Translations under genes and position numbers: made by a program
The notes under the pieces: generated by a model
What the model was told of the DNA's origin: nothing
What the model saw: only the letters and a program-made list of their open reading frames with translations
Databases searched by the model: none
Part shown: in pieces, positions 49,523-57,862 of the stretch
Layout of the letters: every line of letters begins with the position of its first letter
How positions within the stretch are numbered: the stretch's first letter is position 1
From: CBDIDH01 sp965277595
Lineage (GTDB): Bacteria; Planctomycetota; Planctomycetia; Isosphaerales; Isosphaeraceae
Reading direction: 5' to 3'
Assembly (NCBI GenBank): GCA_965277595.1
Contig: CBDIDH010000001.1
Span: 1 to 64,000 of the forward strand
DNA: 64,000 nt

Positions 49523-50376
49523 AATGCCAAGCCGCTTGCTTCCTCGCACTCCTCCTGGCCTCTTCATCCACGAATGGAGGAACGCCAAGTTGCTCATCAA
49601 TCCTCTCCAGTATGAGCCCATCAACGTCCAATAATTCTCCGTCCAGCAGCACGTCCAAGAGCAGCAGTACATCCACGTCCAGCAGTACGCCCACGTCCAG
49701 CAGCACGACGCCGACGATCTACAACAATCCGTCGTGTAGCCAAACACTTGCGGGGATGGGCCAGGCCTCGACGCCGACCGCCCCGACCGCTGCTAGCGTT
49801 CTGGCATCTCTGGGCAGTGCCAGCACATCCTCATCGTCATCCACGCAGGCAACAAGTGGAGCCCCGATTTTTCACGTAACCATGCCCGGCTCCTTCCCCG
49901 CAGCTTCCTATCCGTCACTTGGCGTCGATACACGCCTCGGGCTTTCTCCGTCGAGGTCGCCGACTCTATTTGTATCTACTGTCCGCTCTTCACCCGAGAG
50001 AGCTTTCTTCATCTTCTCGTCAATACAGCCAACCAGCATGGCTGAGGGCAAACGTGCCGATGAAGTCAAGCTCACCAGAGCCAACGAACAATTGGAGAAT
50101 GAAAACAAACGGGCCGAGAAAATCAAATCAGTGACAGAGGCACTCGTCGGCAGACCAACCACTGCTGATCACGTTGAGAAGCTTGTAGATGCGGGGCTCG
50201 ACACGCTGGGATGGAACAGCAAAAAGAGTCTTGAGCGGGAGTATGAACAGCGAGCAGACGTTCGGCGACTTGGTGAAATTGTCACCGAGCAGGAGACGCC
50301 GAAGTCAATGATCGGTGGGCGAAGCTCTAATTCTCCCTCACTGTTCGGACGGACTTCTGTGGGAGGTCGCCGTTAA
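49519..50376 (+). CDS. Exported Ser/Thr-rich protein with internal repeats
   Basis: A 285-residue protein starting in the stop of the CxxCH gene. It has a lipoprotein- or signal-like start (MKCQAACFLALLLASSST) and a long Ser/Thr/Pro-rich part encoded by imperfect CACGTCCAGCAGTA-type repeats at about 49635-49710. A charged helical C-terminal part follows (KRADEVKLTRANEQLENENK, then VGRPTTADHVEKLVDAGLDT). In another frame after 50300, KKALDDKNYEKLVDLHG continues to 50477, so the true C-terminus may be frameshifted. Function unknown; probably a cell-surface protein from the same insert. Confidence 0.5.
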   Translation: MKCQAACFLALLLASSSTNGGTPSCSSILSSMSPSTSNNSPSSSTSKSSSTSTSSSTPTSSSTTPTIYNNPSCSQTLAGMGQASTPTAPTAASVLASLGSASTSSSSSTQATSGAPIFHVTMPGSFPAASYPSLGVDTRLGLSPSRSPTLFVSTVRSSPERAFFIFSSIQPTSMAEGKRADEVKLTRANEQLENENKRAEKIKSVTEALVGRPTTADHVEKLVDAGLDTLGWNSKKSLEREYEQRADVRRLGEIVTEQETPKSMIGGRSSNSPSLFGRTSVGGRR

Positions 50377-50591
50377 GAAAGCCCTCGATGACAAAAATTA
50401 TGAGAAGCTGGTGGACCTTCATGGCATGAGAAATTTTGTTGCTATAACAGATTTTTTGTTGGTTGCCATGAAATAATATCAGGCTGGTTAAACCTGCCTT
50501 CCCTCGGTCAATAATCTGAGTTTAAGACCAGGACCAAGAGGAATCTATTCCCTAATCGCCGCATACGGCCTTCCCGGTCGGCCTGCCAGAC

Positions 50592-51200
50592 CTACCCGGT
50601 CCTCACGTCCAGTCCCGTTAGCCAGCCCCCGCCGTAGCAGTATGTGTCGATGCAGATCAGGTGGCCGAGGTCTAGGACCTCGCCGCCCTTCTGCGACGTG
50701 TGGCCGACGATCACTGTCCTCCCCGATTCGTGCGGGCCTGGAGTCATGTCCCGCAATGATTCCCACCGCAGCATGCCGACCGGCTGCTCGGCCATGGGGA
50801 GGTCCGGGAAGTAATTGGCGTGGACGAAGATGTGGGTCTCGGTCTCGAAGAAGTCGAGGCAGCCTTCGCTGAACTCGTAGTGCTCGTCGGGGATAAGCGA
50901 CAGGACACGTCCGGGGCCGTAGGAGTCGAGCGTCGTCGTGCCCCCGATGTCGAGCAGCCAGTAGATCGGGTACTTGCCGGAGCGGATGTCGAGGAGCATC
51001 TGGTCGTGGTTGCCGAGCAGCGGGACCAGTTGGCACTGATTGCTCAATTTGATGAGCCGGTTGAGGACGCCCCGGCTGTCCGGCCCCCGGTCGATATAAT
51101 CGCCCAGCGTGACTATGGTGTCATCGGGCCTGGGCCGGATGGCGTCGATAAGGGCTTCGAGGGCCGCCGAGCAGCCGTGGAATTGGCTTGATGGTTGCAT
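50592..51200 (-). CDS. Ser/Thr-phosphatase-like metallophosphoesterase with altered N-terminus
   Basis: A 202-residue calcineurin-like protein: LGDYIDRGPDSRGVLNRL, LLGNHDQMLLD, FVHANYFPDL, TVIVGHTSQKGGEV and LICIDTYCYGGGWL, all as in PrpE/ApaH-like phosphatases. The first motif should be GDIHGCS, but the protein begins MQPSSQFHGCSAALEALIDA, so the first metal-binding Asp is absent. The N-terminus was probably lost by recombination near 51190. Activity is likely reduced or gone. Confidence 0.8.
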   Translation of the reverse strand: MQPSSQFHGCSAALEALIDAIRPRPDDTIVTLGDYIDRGPDSRGVLNRLIKLSNQCQLVPLLGNHDQMLLDIRSGKYPIYWLLDIGGTTTLDSYGPGRVLSLIPDEHYEFSEGCLDFFETETHIFVHANYFPDLPMAEQPVGMLRWESLRDMTPGPHESGRTVIVGHTSQKGGEVLDLGHLICIDTYCYGGGWLTGLDVRTG

Positions 51201-51311
51201 GCGTGATTCGGCAGGTTCTTGCCCGCCGTTTAAACTCTTGCTAGGATTGGGTGTGCTTCCGAACGAATCAGCCTCGTCGTGAGGTTGTTCTATAGATTTG
51301 GAAAACTTTTT

Positions 51312-51971
51312 ATGAACATGAATTTAGTTAATGAATTGCAGGTGAGTGCTGAACAAGATGACGTGCTCACCGTTCTTCGAAAAACCAAGCGGCTGGCATC
51401 CAAACTCAATCGAACAGACATCTCGGATTGGCTGAGCGCTGAGTTGAATGGCTACGAAGTCGAGCATGTGCTGCCTGAGTATCGATTGATTGGTTCTACC
51501 GTTGCCTACAACACCAACGGATACATTCCTGCTGGGTTCGGCATGATGAAGAACGGCATAGAAGACCTTCCGTTCTTCGGGAATTTCAACGTGCCTCTTC
51601 GAGAATCAATTAGTTCAGTCATTACGATGATCGACGGTGTGAAAAGCGGCAAAAGGAGCGCCCTCTTTCTCAATATCGGCGGCGAGATTGACACGATGAT
51701 TCGGGCTCATCTCCGAATCGATCCTCACTACGCACAACAATTCACTTTTTTGATGCGTCCTAACATGACTCAGGTCACGTCGATTCCCGACCAGATCAAA
51801 AACAAGGTGCTTGATTGGGCGTGCGCTTTGGAGGAAGCAGGCGTGCTCGGCGAAGGATTGTCGTTCTCGCAAAAAGAGAAGGACATTGCACACAAGATTA
51901 CTATCAACGTCAAGAATTGCACGGTTGATCAGTTAAGCGCTCTTGGGTCAAATAATAAGGCTTCGAGATGA
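51312..51971 (+). CDS. AbiTii-domain protein, first of a tandem pair
   Basis: A ~219-residue protein of the AbiTii (abortive infection) family: LVNELQVSAEQDDVLTVLRK, TKRLASKLNRTDISDWLSAE, LNGYEVEHVLPEYRLIGST. ATG 51312 and ATG 51318 are both possible; the second aligns with the start of the paralogue. The pair shares the pattern LV..LQ.S...DDVL.VLR.T.RLASKL.R.DI.DWL.AEL.GY...LP.YR. It is AT-rich. First gene of a four-gene operon. Confidence 0.83.
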   Translation: MNMNLVNELQVSAEQDDVLTVLRKTKRLASKLNRTDISDWLSAELNGYEVEHVLPEYRLIGSTVAYNTNGYIPAGFGMMKNGIEDLPFFGNFNVPLRESISSVITMIDGVKSGKRSALFLNIGGEIDTMIRAHLRIDPHYAQQFTFLMRPNMTQVTSIPDQIKNKVLDWACALEEAGVLGEGLSFSQKEKDIAHKITINVKNCTVDQLSALGSNNKASR

Positions 51972-51975
51972 TCCG

Positions 51976-52650
51976 ATGGATCTTGTAAACAAGTTGCAGC
52001 AGAGTGTCATATCCGATGACGTACTTGTCGTTTTACGGAACACGATGCGGCTGGCATCCAAGCTTGACCGAAATGACATTAACGAGTGGCTCGACGCCGA
52101 GTTGTCGGGATACAAAACGAATGTCACTCTGCCTTCATACCGAATCGTTGATGCGATAATCGGTTTCAGGACAAATGGGTTTGCGTCACCGGGGTTTGGA
52201 TTCGACGAAGGAAGCATCACCCCTTTGCCTCCAGTGCGGGTGATCCAGTTTCCAATAATCGAGTCGATTATTACAATTACACAGGTCATCAGCGATATTG
52301 ACGTTAATAATGAAAAATGCCTTTGTTGTTCAACCGAAGAGGGATCGGCGGCGAGAGAGGTAATCAGAACACACATTGAGGAAATAGACGGCCCGTTAGC
52401 TCGGCACATTACATTCTTGGTGAGTCTGAATCACCGGCAGATCAGGGCGATTCCAGATAGGATCAAGGACACGATACTCAAATGGGCTCTTGAGTTGGAA
52501 GTCGCAGGAGTCAAGGGTGACGGAATCTCGTTCTCGGAGGATGAAAAGCGGGCGTCTCAATCTATTGTCATTAACGTTTTTGATAGCTTGAACGTGCGAG
52601 AGAGCGTGATCAGTCAACTAACCGTTTCAGGGATGAACCAACAGGTTTGA
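51976..52650 (+). CDS. AbiTii-domain protein, second of a tandem pair
   Basis: A 224-residue paralogue of the gene before it, from ATG 51976, four bases after its stop. Seen are MDLVNKLQQSVISDDVLVVL, TMRLASKLDRNDINEWLDAE, LSGYKTNVTLPSYRIVDA and IPDRIKDTILKWALELEVAG. The last also occurs in the first copy (IPDQIKNKVLDWACALEEAG). The central loops differ most, as expected for recognition parts. One base separates it from the CHAT gene. Confidence 0.83.
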   Translation: MDLVNKLQQSVISDDVLVVLRNTMRLASKLDRNDINEWLDAELSGYKTNVTLPSYRIVDAIIGFRTNGFASPGFGFDEGSITPLPPVRVIQFPIIESIITITQVISDIDVNNEKCLCCSTEEGSAAREVIRTHIEEIDGPLARHITFLVSLNHRQIRAIPDRIKDTILKWALELEVAGVKGDGISFSEDEKRASQSIVINVFDSLNVRESVISQLTVSGMNQQV

Positions 52651-52651
52651 C

Positions 52652-53374
52652 ATGGCAAAATTCAACATCAAAGACTCGAAAATTGGACAGCTTTCCGATA
52701 GCGGTAACAACTACCAAACCATCAATCAATCCGGCGGCGAAATGGAGAACCAGTCGGACCTGAGACGAGCACACTACAAGCCACCCCAGAACGTCGGCAG
52801 AGAAATGACAACACCCCAACGCACCATCCTCCTGCTCGCCGCCAACCCGAAGGGCACGCCGTCGCTCCGACTCGACGAGGAGGTCAAGAAGATCGAGCAG
52901 GGCCTCGAAAGGGCCAAGAAGCGGGACCAGTTCAAGCTGGTCCAGAAGTGGGCCGTCACCGACGACGACCTCCGTCGGGCGATGCTCGACAACTATCCCG
53001 AGATCGTCCACTTCAGCGGTCACGGCAGCGGGGCGGACGGCCTGGCGTTCGAGGACGACGGCGGGCAGACCCAACTGATTTCCGGCGATGCCCTGGGCCG
53101 CCTCTTCGAGCTATGCTCTGACTCCGTGAAGTGCGTGGTCCTGAACGCCTGCTACTCCGAGGCACAGGCGGACGCCATCGCCCGGCACATCGACTACGTG
53201 GTCGGGATGAAGAAGGCGATCGGCGACGAGGCGGCGATAAAGTTCGCCGTCGGATTTTACGACGCACTCGGGGCGGGCCGGGACGTCGAGAAGGCGTTCA
53301 AGTTCGGGTGCATCGCCATCGACCTGAGAGGCATCCCCGAGCGTTTGACCCCGGTCCTCAAGAAGAAGTCGTGA
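52652..53374 (+). CDS. CHAT-domain protease with short N-terminal association segment
   Basis: A 240-residue protein. The N-terminal ~50 residues (FNIKDSKIGQLSDSGNNYQT) are of the kind that precede effector domains in bacterial conflict proteins. From ~52 on there is a caspase-like CHAT domain: ILLLAANPKGTPSLRLDEEV, IVHFSGHGSG (catalytic His) and VVLNACYSE (catalytic Cys). It follows the second AbiTii gene after one base. The AT-rich start and the GC-rich protease part suggest domain shuffling. Probable role: a suicide protease set off by a partner. Confidence 0.87.
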   Translation: MAKFNIKDSKIGQLSDSGNNYQTINQSGGEMENQSDLRRAHYKPPQNVGREMTTPQRTILLLAANPKGTPSLRLDEEVKKIEQGLERAKKRDQFKLVQKWAVTDDDLRRAMLDNYPEIVHFSGHGSGADGLAFEDDGGQTQLISGDALGRLFELCSDSVKCVVLNACYSEAQADAIARHIDYVVGMKKAIGDEAAIKFAVGFYDALGAGRDVEKAFKFGCIAIDLRGIPERLTPVLKKKS

Positions 53375-53396
53375 TCGACACCTGGACGGCGATGCG

Positions 53397-54248
53397 ATGG
53401 CCAAACTCTTCGGTGCCCAGCGGATGGTCCTTCAGGCGGTCAACGACCTGCCAAAGCACCCGGCTGGGTACGTGACCGACGACCAAATATCCCGGGCCAC
53501 CGGGATTGACGTTTCCGAGGTGAGGGACTGGATCGAGACGCTTGAAGGCGGGGGACACATCGAGGTCGCCAAGACTGGTTTCGGTCTCAGCGCTTGTATT
53601 TCAGCCGGTGGACGACTTGCGTTGAGTCGCTCACTCAGCGGATCATCGGCGGATGACAATAACTTTCGAGAAAAACCACTGAAATTAGTGGTGATGGGGT
53701 TGACCGGGACAGGAAAATCTCTGTTGATAAATAAAATAAGCGGTAAAGAAGAATTCGAAGTCAGCCATGTCGTTCCTGGCACGAAAGCGAATCAATCGGT
53801 TACGTTTGAAATCAGTGGCCAGAAGATCGAGTGCATCGATTGCCCCGGCATCGGATCGGGGTTGAAATTCGACAAAAAATATTTCGAATTGTACAGGCAA
53901 ATTATTCCCAAGGCGACCACCGTACTCTGGGTGGTCCGGGCAGATTCTCGCATCATCAGCCTCGACGAGCTATACTTCGGGGAAGTCCAGGACATTGCGT
54001 TGAGATCGTCCTTGAACATCCAGTTAGTGTTAACATACTGCGATCGAATTCAGCCAGGAGACTGGGACGAACGAAATAACCGTCCCAGCGACGAGCAGAG
54101 CAGATCACTTGATCGGAGGGCAATGTATCTGTTGGGAACTTTTCAATTGCCGGATCACGAGATCGTCATGACGTCGTCGACCAAGAATTATAATATTGAT
54201 AAATTGAAGGAGAGGATTGTTCGCTGCTTTAGACCGTCTGGTATTTGA
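53397..54248 (+). CDS. Winged-helix/GTPase fusion
   Basis: A 283-residue protein. Residues ~5-75 form a winged helix (QRMVLQAVNDLPKHPAGYVT, DDQISRATGIDVSEVRDWIE). Residues ~98-280 form a P-loop GTPase: GLTGTGKSLLINKISG (G1), KANQSVTFEI (switch I), DCPGIGSG (G3) and TYCD in place of NKxD (G4). The winged-helix part is GC-rich and the GTPase part AT-rich. It lies 22 bp after the CHAT gene. Such fusions are typical of bacterial immune systems, where the GTPase acts as a switch. Confidence 0.87.
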   Translation: MAKLFGAQRMVLQAVNDLPKHPAGYVTDDQISRATGIDVSEVRDWIETLEGGGHIEVAKTGFGLSACISAGGRLALSRSLSGSSADDNNFREKPLKLVVMGLTGTGKSLLINKISGKEEFEVSHVVPGTKANQSVTFEISGQKIECIDCPGIGSGLKFDKKYFELYRQIIPKATTVLWVVRADSRIISLDELYFGEVQDIALRSSLNIQLVLTYCDRIQPGDWDERNNRPSDEQSRSLDRRAMYLLGTFQLPDHEIVMTSSTKNYNIDKLKERIVRCFRPSGI

Positions 54249-54612
54249 TGGCCGAACGGTGATGAAAAGCTGGTCCGTCTTGTCTGCGTCCTGACGTAAG
54301 TACAGTTTGGTGGAGGCGGTCGCCTTGTTCCGATCCTCGGCGGCTTCTACTTGAGCAGGGAGGTCGTCCTTTTGGTTCCCCTCCCGGCCGCCCGTGCGTG
54401 GCCCTGGGAGCGATCATTTCCCCCGCCATGCCTGTTCCCGTAAGCTTTTCGTCGTCCTGAGCGAATCGGCCCCGGCATCATGTCCCCGGCATTTTGACCG
54501 GGGCGGACCGCACGGGTAGGATCTCGTCTCCACTGACGTCTCGTCATCGGGAAGACGTCCGGCCCCCGCTGTGATGTCTGATCGCCGTGTCGCACCCTCG
54601 ACGGGGACCGCC
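54249..54612. other. Intergenic region, 364 bp
   Basis: Between the GTPase gene and the ThuA gene. A hairpin CCCCGG-N8-CCGGGG lies near 54482-54501. No coding frame with good composition, no RNA gene and no T-rich terminator were seen. Confidence 0.45.
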
Positions 54613-55431
54613 ATGAGACCGAGCCGACTCCGCTTCCTGATTGTCCCGACCTGCCTGGCCCTTCTCACGGCCGGTTCAACCGTACACGGCGACGACCGCA
54701 CGGGGGCGAAGCCGACCGGCAAGCCGCTCCGGGTCCTGGTCTTCTCCGGTACGGGCTGGTATCGCCACCCCGAGATCCCCAGTACCAACGGCTGGCTCGT
54801 CCGTCTGGGGCAGGAGCAGGGGTTCGTCGTGGACGTCACCGAGACCCCCGGCGATCTTACCGCCGACCGGCTGGCGGCGTATCGGGTGCTGGTGCTGAAC
54901 AACGCCAACGAACTCGGCAAGGTCCTCGACGACACGCAGAAGAAGGCCGTCGAGGGCTGGTCCCGGCACGGGGGCGGGGTCGTCGGGCTGCACGCCGCCC
55001 TGGTCCACCAGACGGGCTGGCCCTGGCTCTCGCAACTCGGCGGGGCCGACTTCGACAGCGACTCCGACTTCTCCCGAGCCCGTGTCGTGGTGGACCCGGC
55101 GGCGAAGGACCACCCGGCTGTGAGCGGCCAGGGGGACGAGTTCTGGTACTCGGCCGACTGGCACAACCACGACCGCTCGGTGAGCGGCAGGCCGGGGTTC
55201 CGGGTGCTGATGCGGCTCGACGAATCGACCTACGAGCCGGTGCGTCCCTACTTCAAGGAGCGGGGCGGCAAGCCGATGGGGAAGGACCACCCGACGGCGT
55301 GGGTCCACGAGGCGAGGTCCGAGGGGGGCCGGTTCTTCTACACGGAACTGGGCCACGACTTGCGGTCATTGGACACGGCGTTCGGCCGGCGGCACGTCGC
55401 TGCGGCGGTCCGCTGGGCGGCGGGCGAGTGA
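54613..55431 (+). CDS. ThuA-domain exported protein
   Basis: A 272-residue protein from ATG 54613 with a signal peptide (FLIVPTCLALLTAGSTVHGD). The ThuA fold (glutamine-amidotransferase-like) is seen in LRVLVFSGTGWYRHPEIPST, YRVLVLNNANELGKV, GGGVVGLHAALVH and PTAWVHEARSEGGRFFYTEL, ending GHDLRSLDTAFGRRH. ThuA proteins are very common in planctomycetes in sugar and glycan utilisation; the reaction is uncertain. It is followed 35 bp later by a membrane protein gene. Confidence 0.9.
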   Translation: MRPSRLRFLIVPTCLALLTAGSTVHGDDRTGAKPTGKPLRVLVFSGTGWYRHPEIPSTNGWLVRLGQEQGFVVDVTETPGDLTADRLAAYRVLVLNNANELGKVLDDTQKKAVEGWSRHGGGVVGLHAALVHQTGWPWLSQLGGADFDSDSDFSRARVVVDPAAKDHPAVSGQGDEFWYSADWHNHDRSVSGRPGFRVLMRLDESTYEPVRPYFKERGGKPMGKDHPTAWVHEARSEGGRFFYTELGHDLRSLDTAFGRRHVAAAVRWAAGE

Positions 55432-55466
55432 AGGGGCGGTTCGCTCAGGAGCGTGAGGGGACGGTC

Positions 55467-56336
55467 ATGCGGAACGACAGGCGGATCGTCCGGCTCGTGG
55501 CGGTCCTCATCGGACTCGGGCTGCTTTCCGCCGTCTCGGCCACCGTAAAGGTCCACACCCGCCTCGGGCTCCAGCACATCCTCATCGTGCCCCTCTTCGC
55601 CCTCACCTTCTCCCAGGTGAGTCTGCTCGGCCTCTGGTCGATTTCCTCCCCGTCGGCGTCATGGAAGAGGTTGTCCGGTCTCGTGATCGGGACGGCGTGT
55701 CTGGAGGCCGCATTCGATTTCGGCTCCGAGTCGGAGTTCTTCCTCATGCCCTCCGCTGCGATGGCCCTCACCGTCGCTTCCTTGCTCCTCGCAAGGTTGT
55801 TCGGGGTCCGGCTCATCCGGCAGGCCGACGGGGTTGACTCACGACGCCCGGAGCCCCATGGGTTCCGTTTCTCGATCCGGGGGCTGATGGCCCTGACCGC
55901 CGTCGTCGCCCTGCTCATCACGGTGGGGAAAGCCGTTCAGGGGTCTCATGGGCACCCCGGCATCGTCCCGACATTCCTCTGGGCGCTCTGCGTCGTGACG
56001 GTGGGCGTCCTGGCCATCCGGGCAATTTTGGGGACGGGCCATCCGATCCTGCGAGGCATATTCACGGTCGCCGTCTCGCCGGTCCTCGGGGCTTTTTTCG
56101 CTCTGGTCGTGGCTGCCCACCGGGACGGCTGGGTCTACATCACCCTGATCATGTTGCTCTACCCGGCGGTCCTGGTCGGGTCGCTGCTCGTGGTACGGAT
56201 GTTGGAATATCGACTTGTGAGGAATAAGGCGTCCGCCACGAAGGGCGGGTTCGACCCGGTCTTCGGACATTTGAGCGAGGATCGGGACGAGACGGGCGTC
56301 GGCGGGACTCGGGGAGGACAAGCCGGGACCAGATGA
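55467..56336 (+). CDS. Multi-pass membrane protein, planctomycete type
   Basis: A 289-residue protein with seven or eight hydrophobic segments, for example RLVAVLIGLGLLSAVSATVK, ILIVPLFALTFSQVSLLGLW and TLIMLLYPAVLVGSLLVVRM. The segment RFSIRGLMALTAVVALLIT is of a type repeated in many planctomycete membrane proteins. The C-terminal tail is hydrophilic. No transport or catalytic motif. It starts 35 bp after the ThuA gene and is probably co-transcribed. Confidence 0.75.
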   Translation: MRNDRRIVRLVAVLIGLGLLSAVSATVKVHTRLGLQHILIVPLFALTFSQVSLLGLWSISSPSASWKRLSGLVIGTACLEAAFDFGSESEFFLMPSAAMALTVASLLLARLFGVRLIRQADGVDSRRPEPHGFRFSIRGLMALTAVVALLITVGKAVQGSHGHPGIVPTFLWALCVVTVGVLAIRAILGTGHPILRGIFTVAVSPVLGAFFALVVAAHRDGWVYITLIMLLYPAVLVGSLLVVRMLEYRLVRNKASATKGGFDPVFGHLSEDRDETGVGGTRGGQAGTR

Positions 56337-56508
56337 CCCGCCCCGTGCGAGTATCGTGTTGGGGACCGAGGCTCACGCAGGGGTCGTGTGCATGACGCCG
56401 AACCCGTAGCCGTCAGGCTGTGTCAATAAGCGGCTTTGCCCACGGGAAGCGATTCGGCCCGCACGGTGACAGCGGGGCAGAAAAAGCGGTTTGTACGGGG
56501 CCACCGCC

Positions 56509-57369
56509 ATGAGCCGGGTTAACTACCTGATCTTCGGCGATCTGCACGGGCGGGTCCTCCCGGCGTTCCGACTGGCCTCGGCCTGGGGCCGTGAGCACGG
56601 TACGGCTGTCACCGGGCTGTTGCAGGTCGGCGACCTCGGCTACTTCCCCGACCCGGCCCGGCTCGACAAGGCCACCGCACGCCACGCCGCCGCCGACCCC
56701 CTGGAACTGGGGGCTCAACTCGTCACAACCCTGAACCGGGAAGCGGATGCCGTCTTCCGGGGCGAAGGGTACGACGTCGGGCGGCTCTGGTTCACGGCGG
56801 GAAATCACGAGGACTTCGAGGCCCTGGACCGGCTCAGCAGGCGGGACCGGCACGGGGCGAGCTTCCCCGTGGACGCCTACGGTCGGGTCCTCTGCGTTCG
56901 GGACGGGTCGGTCGAGACGCTCCCCGGTCCGTTACGTGTCGGGGCACTCTGGGGTATCGACGATCAAGCCCCTAACGCCCGGCGAAAGACGGCATCCGGT
57001 GGGCGAATCCGAGGGGTGAGTGTGTCGGCACTGGCCGGCTCCCGGTTCGACGTCTTGCTGACGCACGAGAGCCCTCGGGATGCGGTCCTGAGGGACAGCG
57101 GCAGCGAAGGCATCGGGGTGGTGATCGCACAGGCCCGACCGGCGTTCGCCTTCTTCGGGCATTATGGGAGCCGCCATGGTCGGGTCGAGGTCGGTGCCGG
57201 TAAGACGCAGGTCTACCAGATGTCCGGGTTCGAGATGCGGCGGGACGGCTCGACCGCCGAGGCGGGAAGCGTCGGGGTCTTGACCTGGGCGGGCGGTGTC
57301 GGGACGTTCGAATACCTCGACGACGGCTGGCTCAGGACGTTCACCCGGCACAACTGGCGGCACAGGTAA
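56509..57369 (+). CDS. Calcineurin-like metallophosphoesterase
   Basis: A 286-residue protein from ATG 56509 with YLIFGDLHGR, LQVGDLGYFPD, FTAGNHEDFEAL, LLTHESPRDAV and FFGHYGSRHGRVEV. Metal ligands are complete. Families of this length act on nucleotides, RNA ends or 2',3'-cyclic phosphates. It is followed by NADAR and GNAT genes in the same direction. Confidence 0.87.
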   Translation: MSRVNYLIFGDLHGRVLPAFRLASAWGREHGTAVTGLLQVGDLGYFPDPARLDKATARHAAADPLELGAQLVTTLNREADAVFRGEGYDVGRLWFTAGNHEDFEALDRLSRRDRHGASFPVDAYGRVLCVRDGSVETLPGPLRVGALWGIDDQAPNARRKTASGGRIRGVSVSALAGSRFDVLLTHESPRDAVLRDSGSEGIGVVIAQARPAFAFFGHYGSRHGRVEVGAGKTQVYQMSGFEMRRDGSTAEAGSVGVLTWAGGVGTFEYLDDGWLRTFTRHNWRHR

Positions 57370-57409
57370 GGCCGAGGTCGCTTGGCCCGAAAGAAGGACT
57401 GAGGCTGCG

Positions 57410-57862
57410 ATGAGCGTCATCAATTTCTACGGCGTCATCGATGAATACGGCTGCTTCTCGAACTTCTCGCCTCACCCGATCACGCTACGGGGCAAGACCT
57501 GGCCGACGAGCGAGCACTACTTCCAGGCCCAGAAGTTCGCCGGGACAACGGACGAGGAAGAGGTGCGTCTGGCGAAGTCCCCGATGATCGCCGCCCGGAT
57601 GGGACGGAGCCGCAAGCGGCCGCTCCGCAAGGACTGGGAGTCGGTCAAGGATCGGATCATGCACGAGGTGGTGCTCGCCAAGTTCACGCAGTACGCCGAC
57701 CTGAGGGAGGTTCTCCTTGAAACCGGCGATGCGAAGATCGTCGAGCACACGGAGAACGACGCCTACTGGGGCGACGGCGGGGACGGCGGCGGTAAGAACC
57801 GGCTGGGTCAGATCCTCATGCGGGTGCGAGAGGAACTACGCTCGTCGGGGCACCAGCCATGA
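57410..57862 (+). CDS. NADAR-family (YbiA-like) protein
   Basis: A 150-residue protein of full length: INFYGVIDEYGCFSNFSPHP, KTWPTSEHYFQAQKF, MGRSRKRPLRKDWESVKDRI, ENDAYWGDGGDGGGKNRLGQ. NADAR domains hydrolyse ADP-ribose adducts, on guanine bases or N-glycosidic intermediates of riboflavin synthesis. Several act as antitoxins to ADP-ribosylating toxins or in NAD-related defence. Its stop overlaps the GNAT start (ATGA). Confidence 0.92.
   Translation: MSVINFYGVIDEYGCFSNFSPHPITLRGKTWPTSEHYFQAQKFAGTTDEEEVRLAKSPMIAARMGRSRKRPLRKDWESVKDRIMHEVVLAKFTQYADLREVLLETGDAKIVEHTENDAYWGDGGDGGGKNRLGQILMRVREELRSSGHQP

Noticed and set aside
49290..49706. Minus-strand frame rich in Leu/Asp/Val repeats
   Set aside because: The repeats are the reverse complement of the Ser/Thr codons of the plus-strand gene, which has a signal peptide and coupling to its neighbour.
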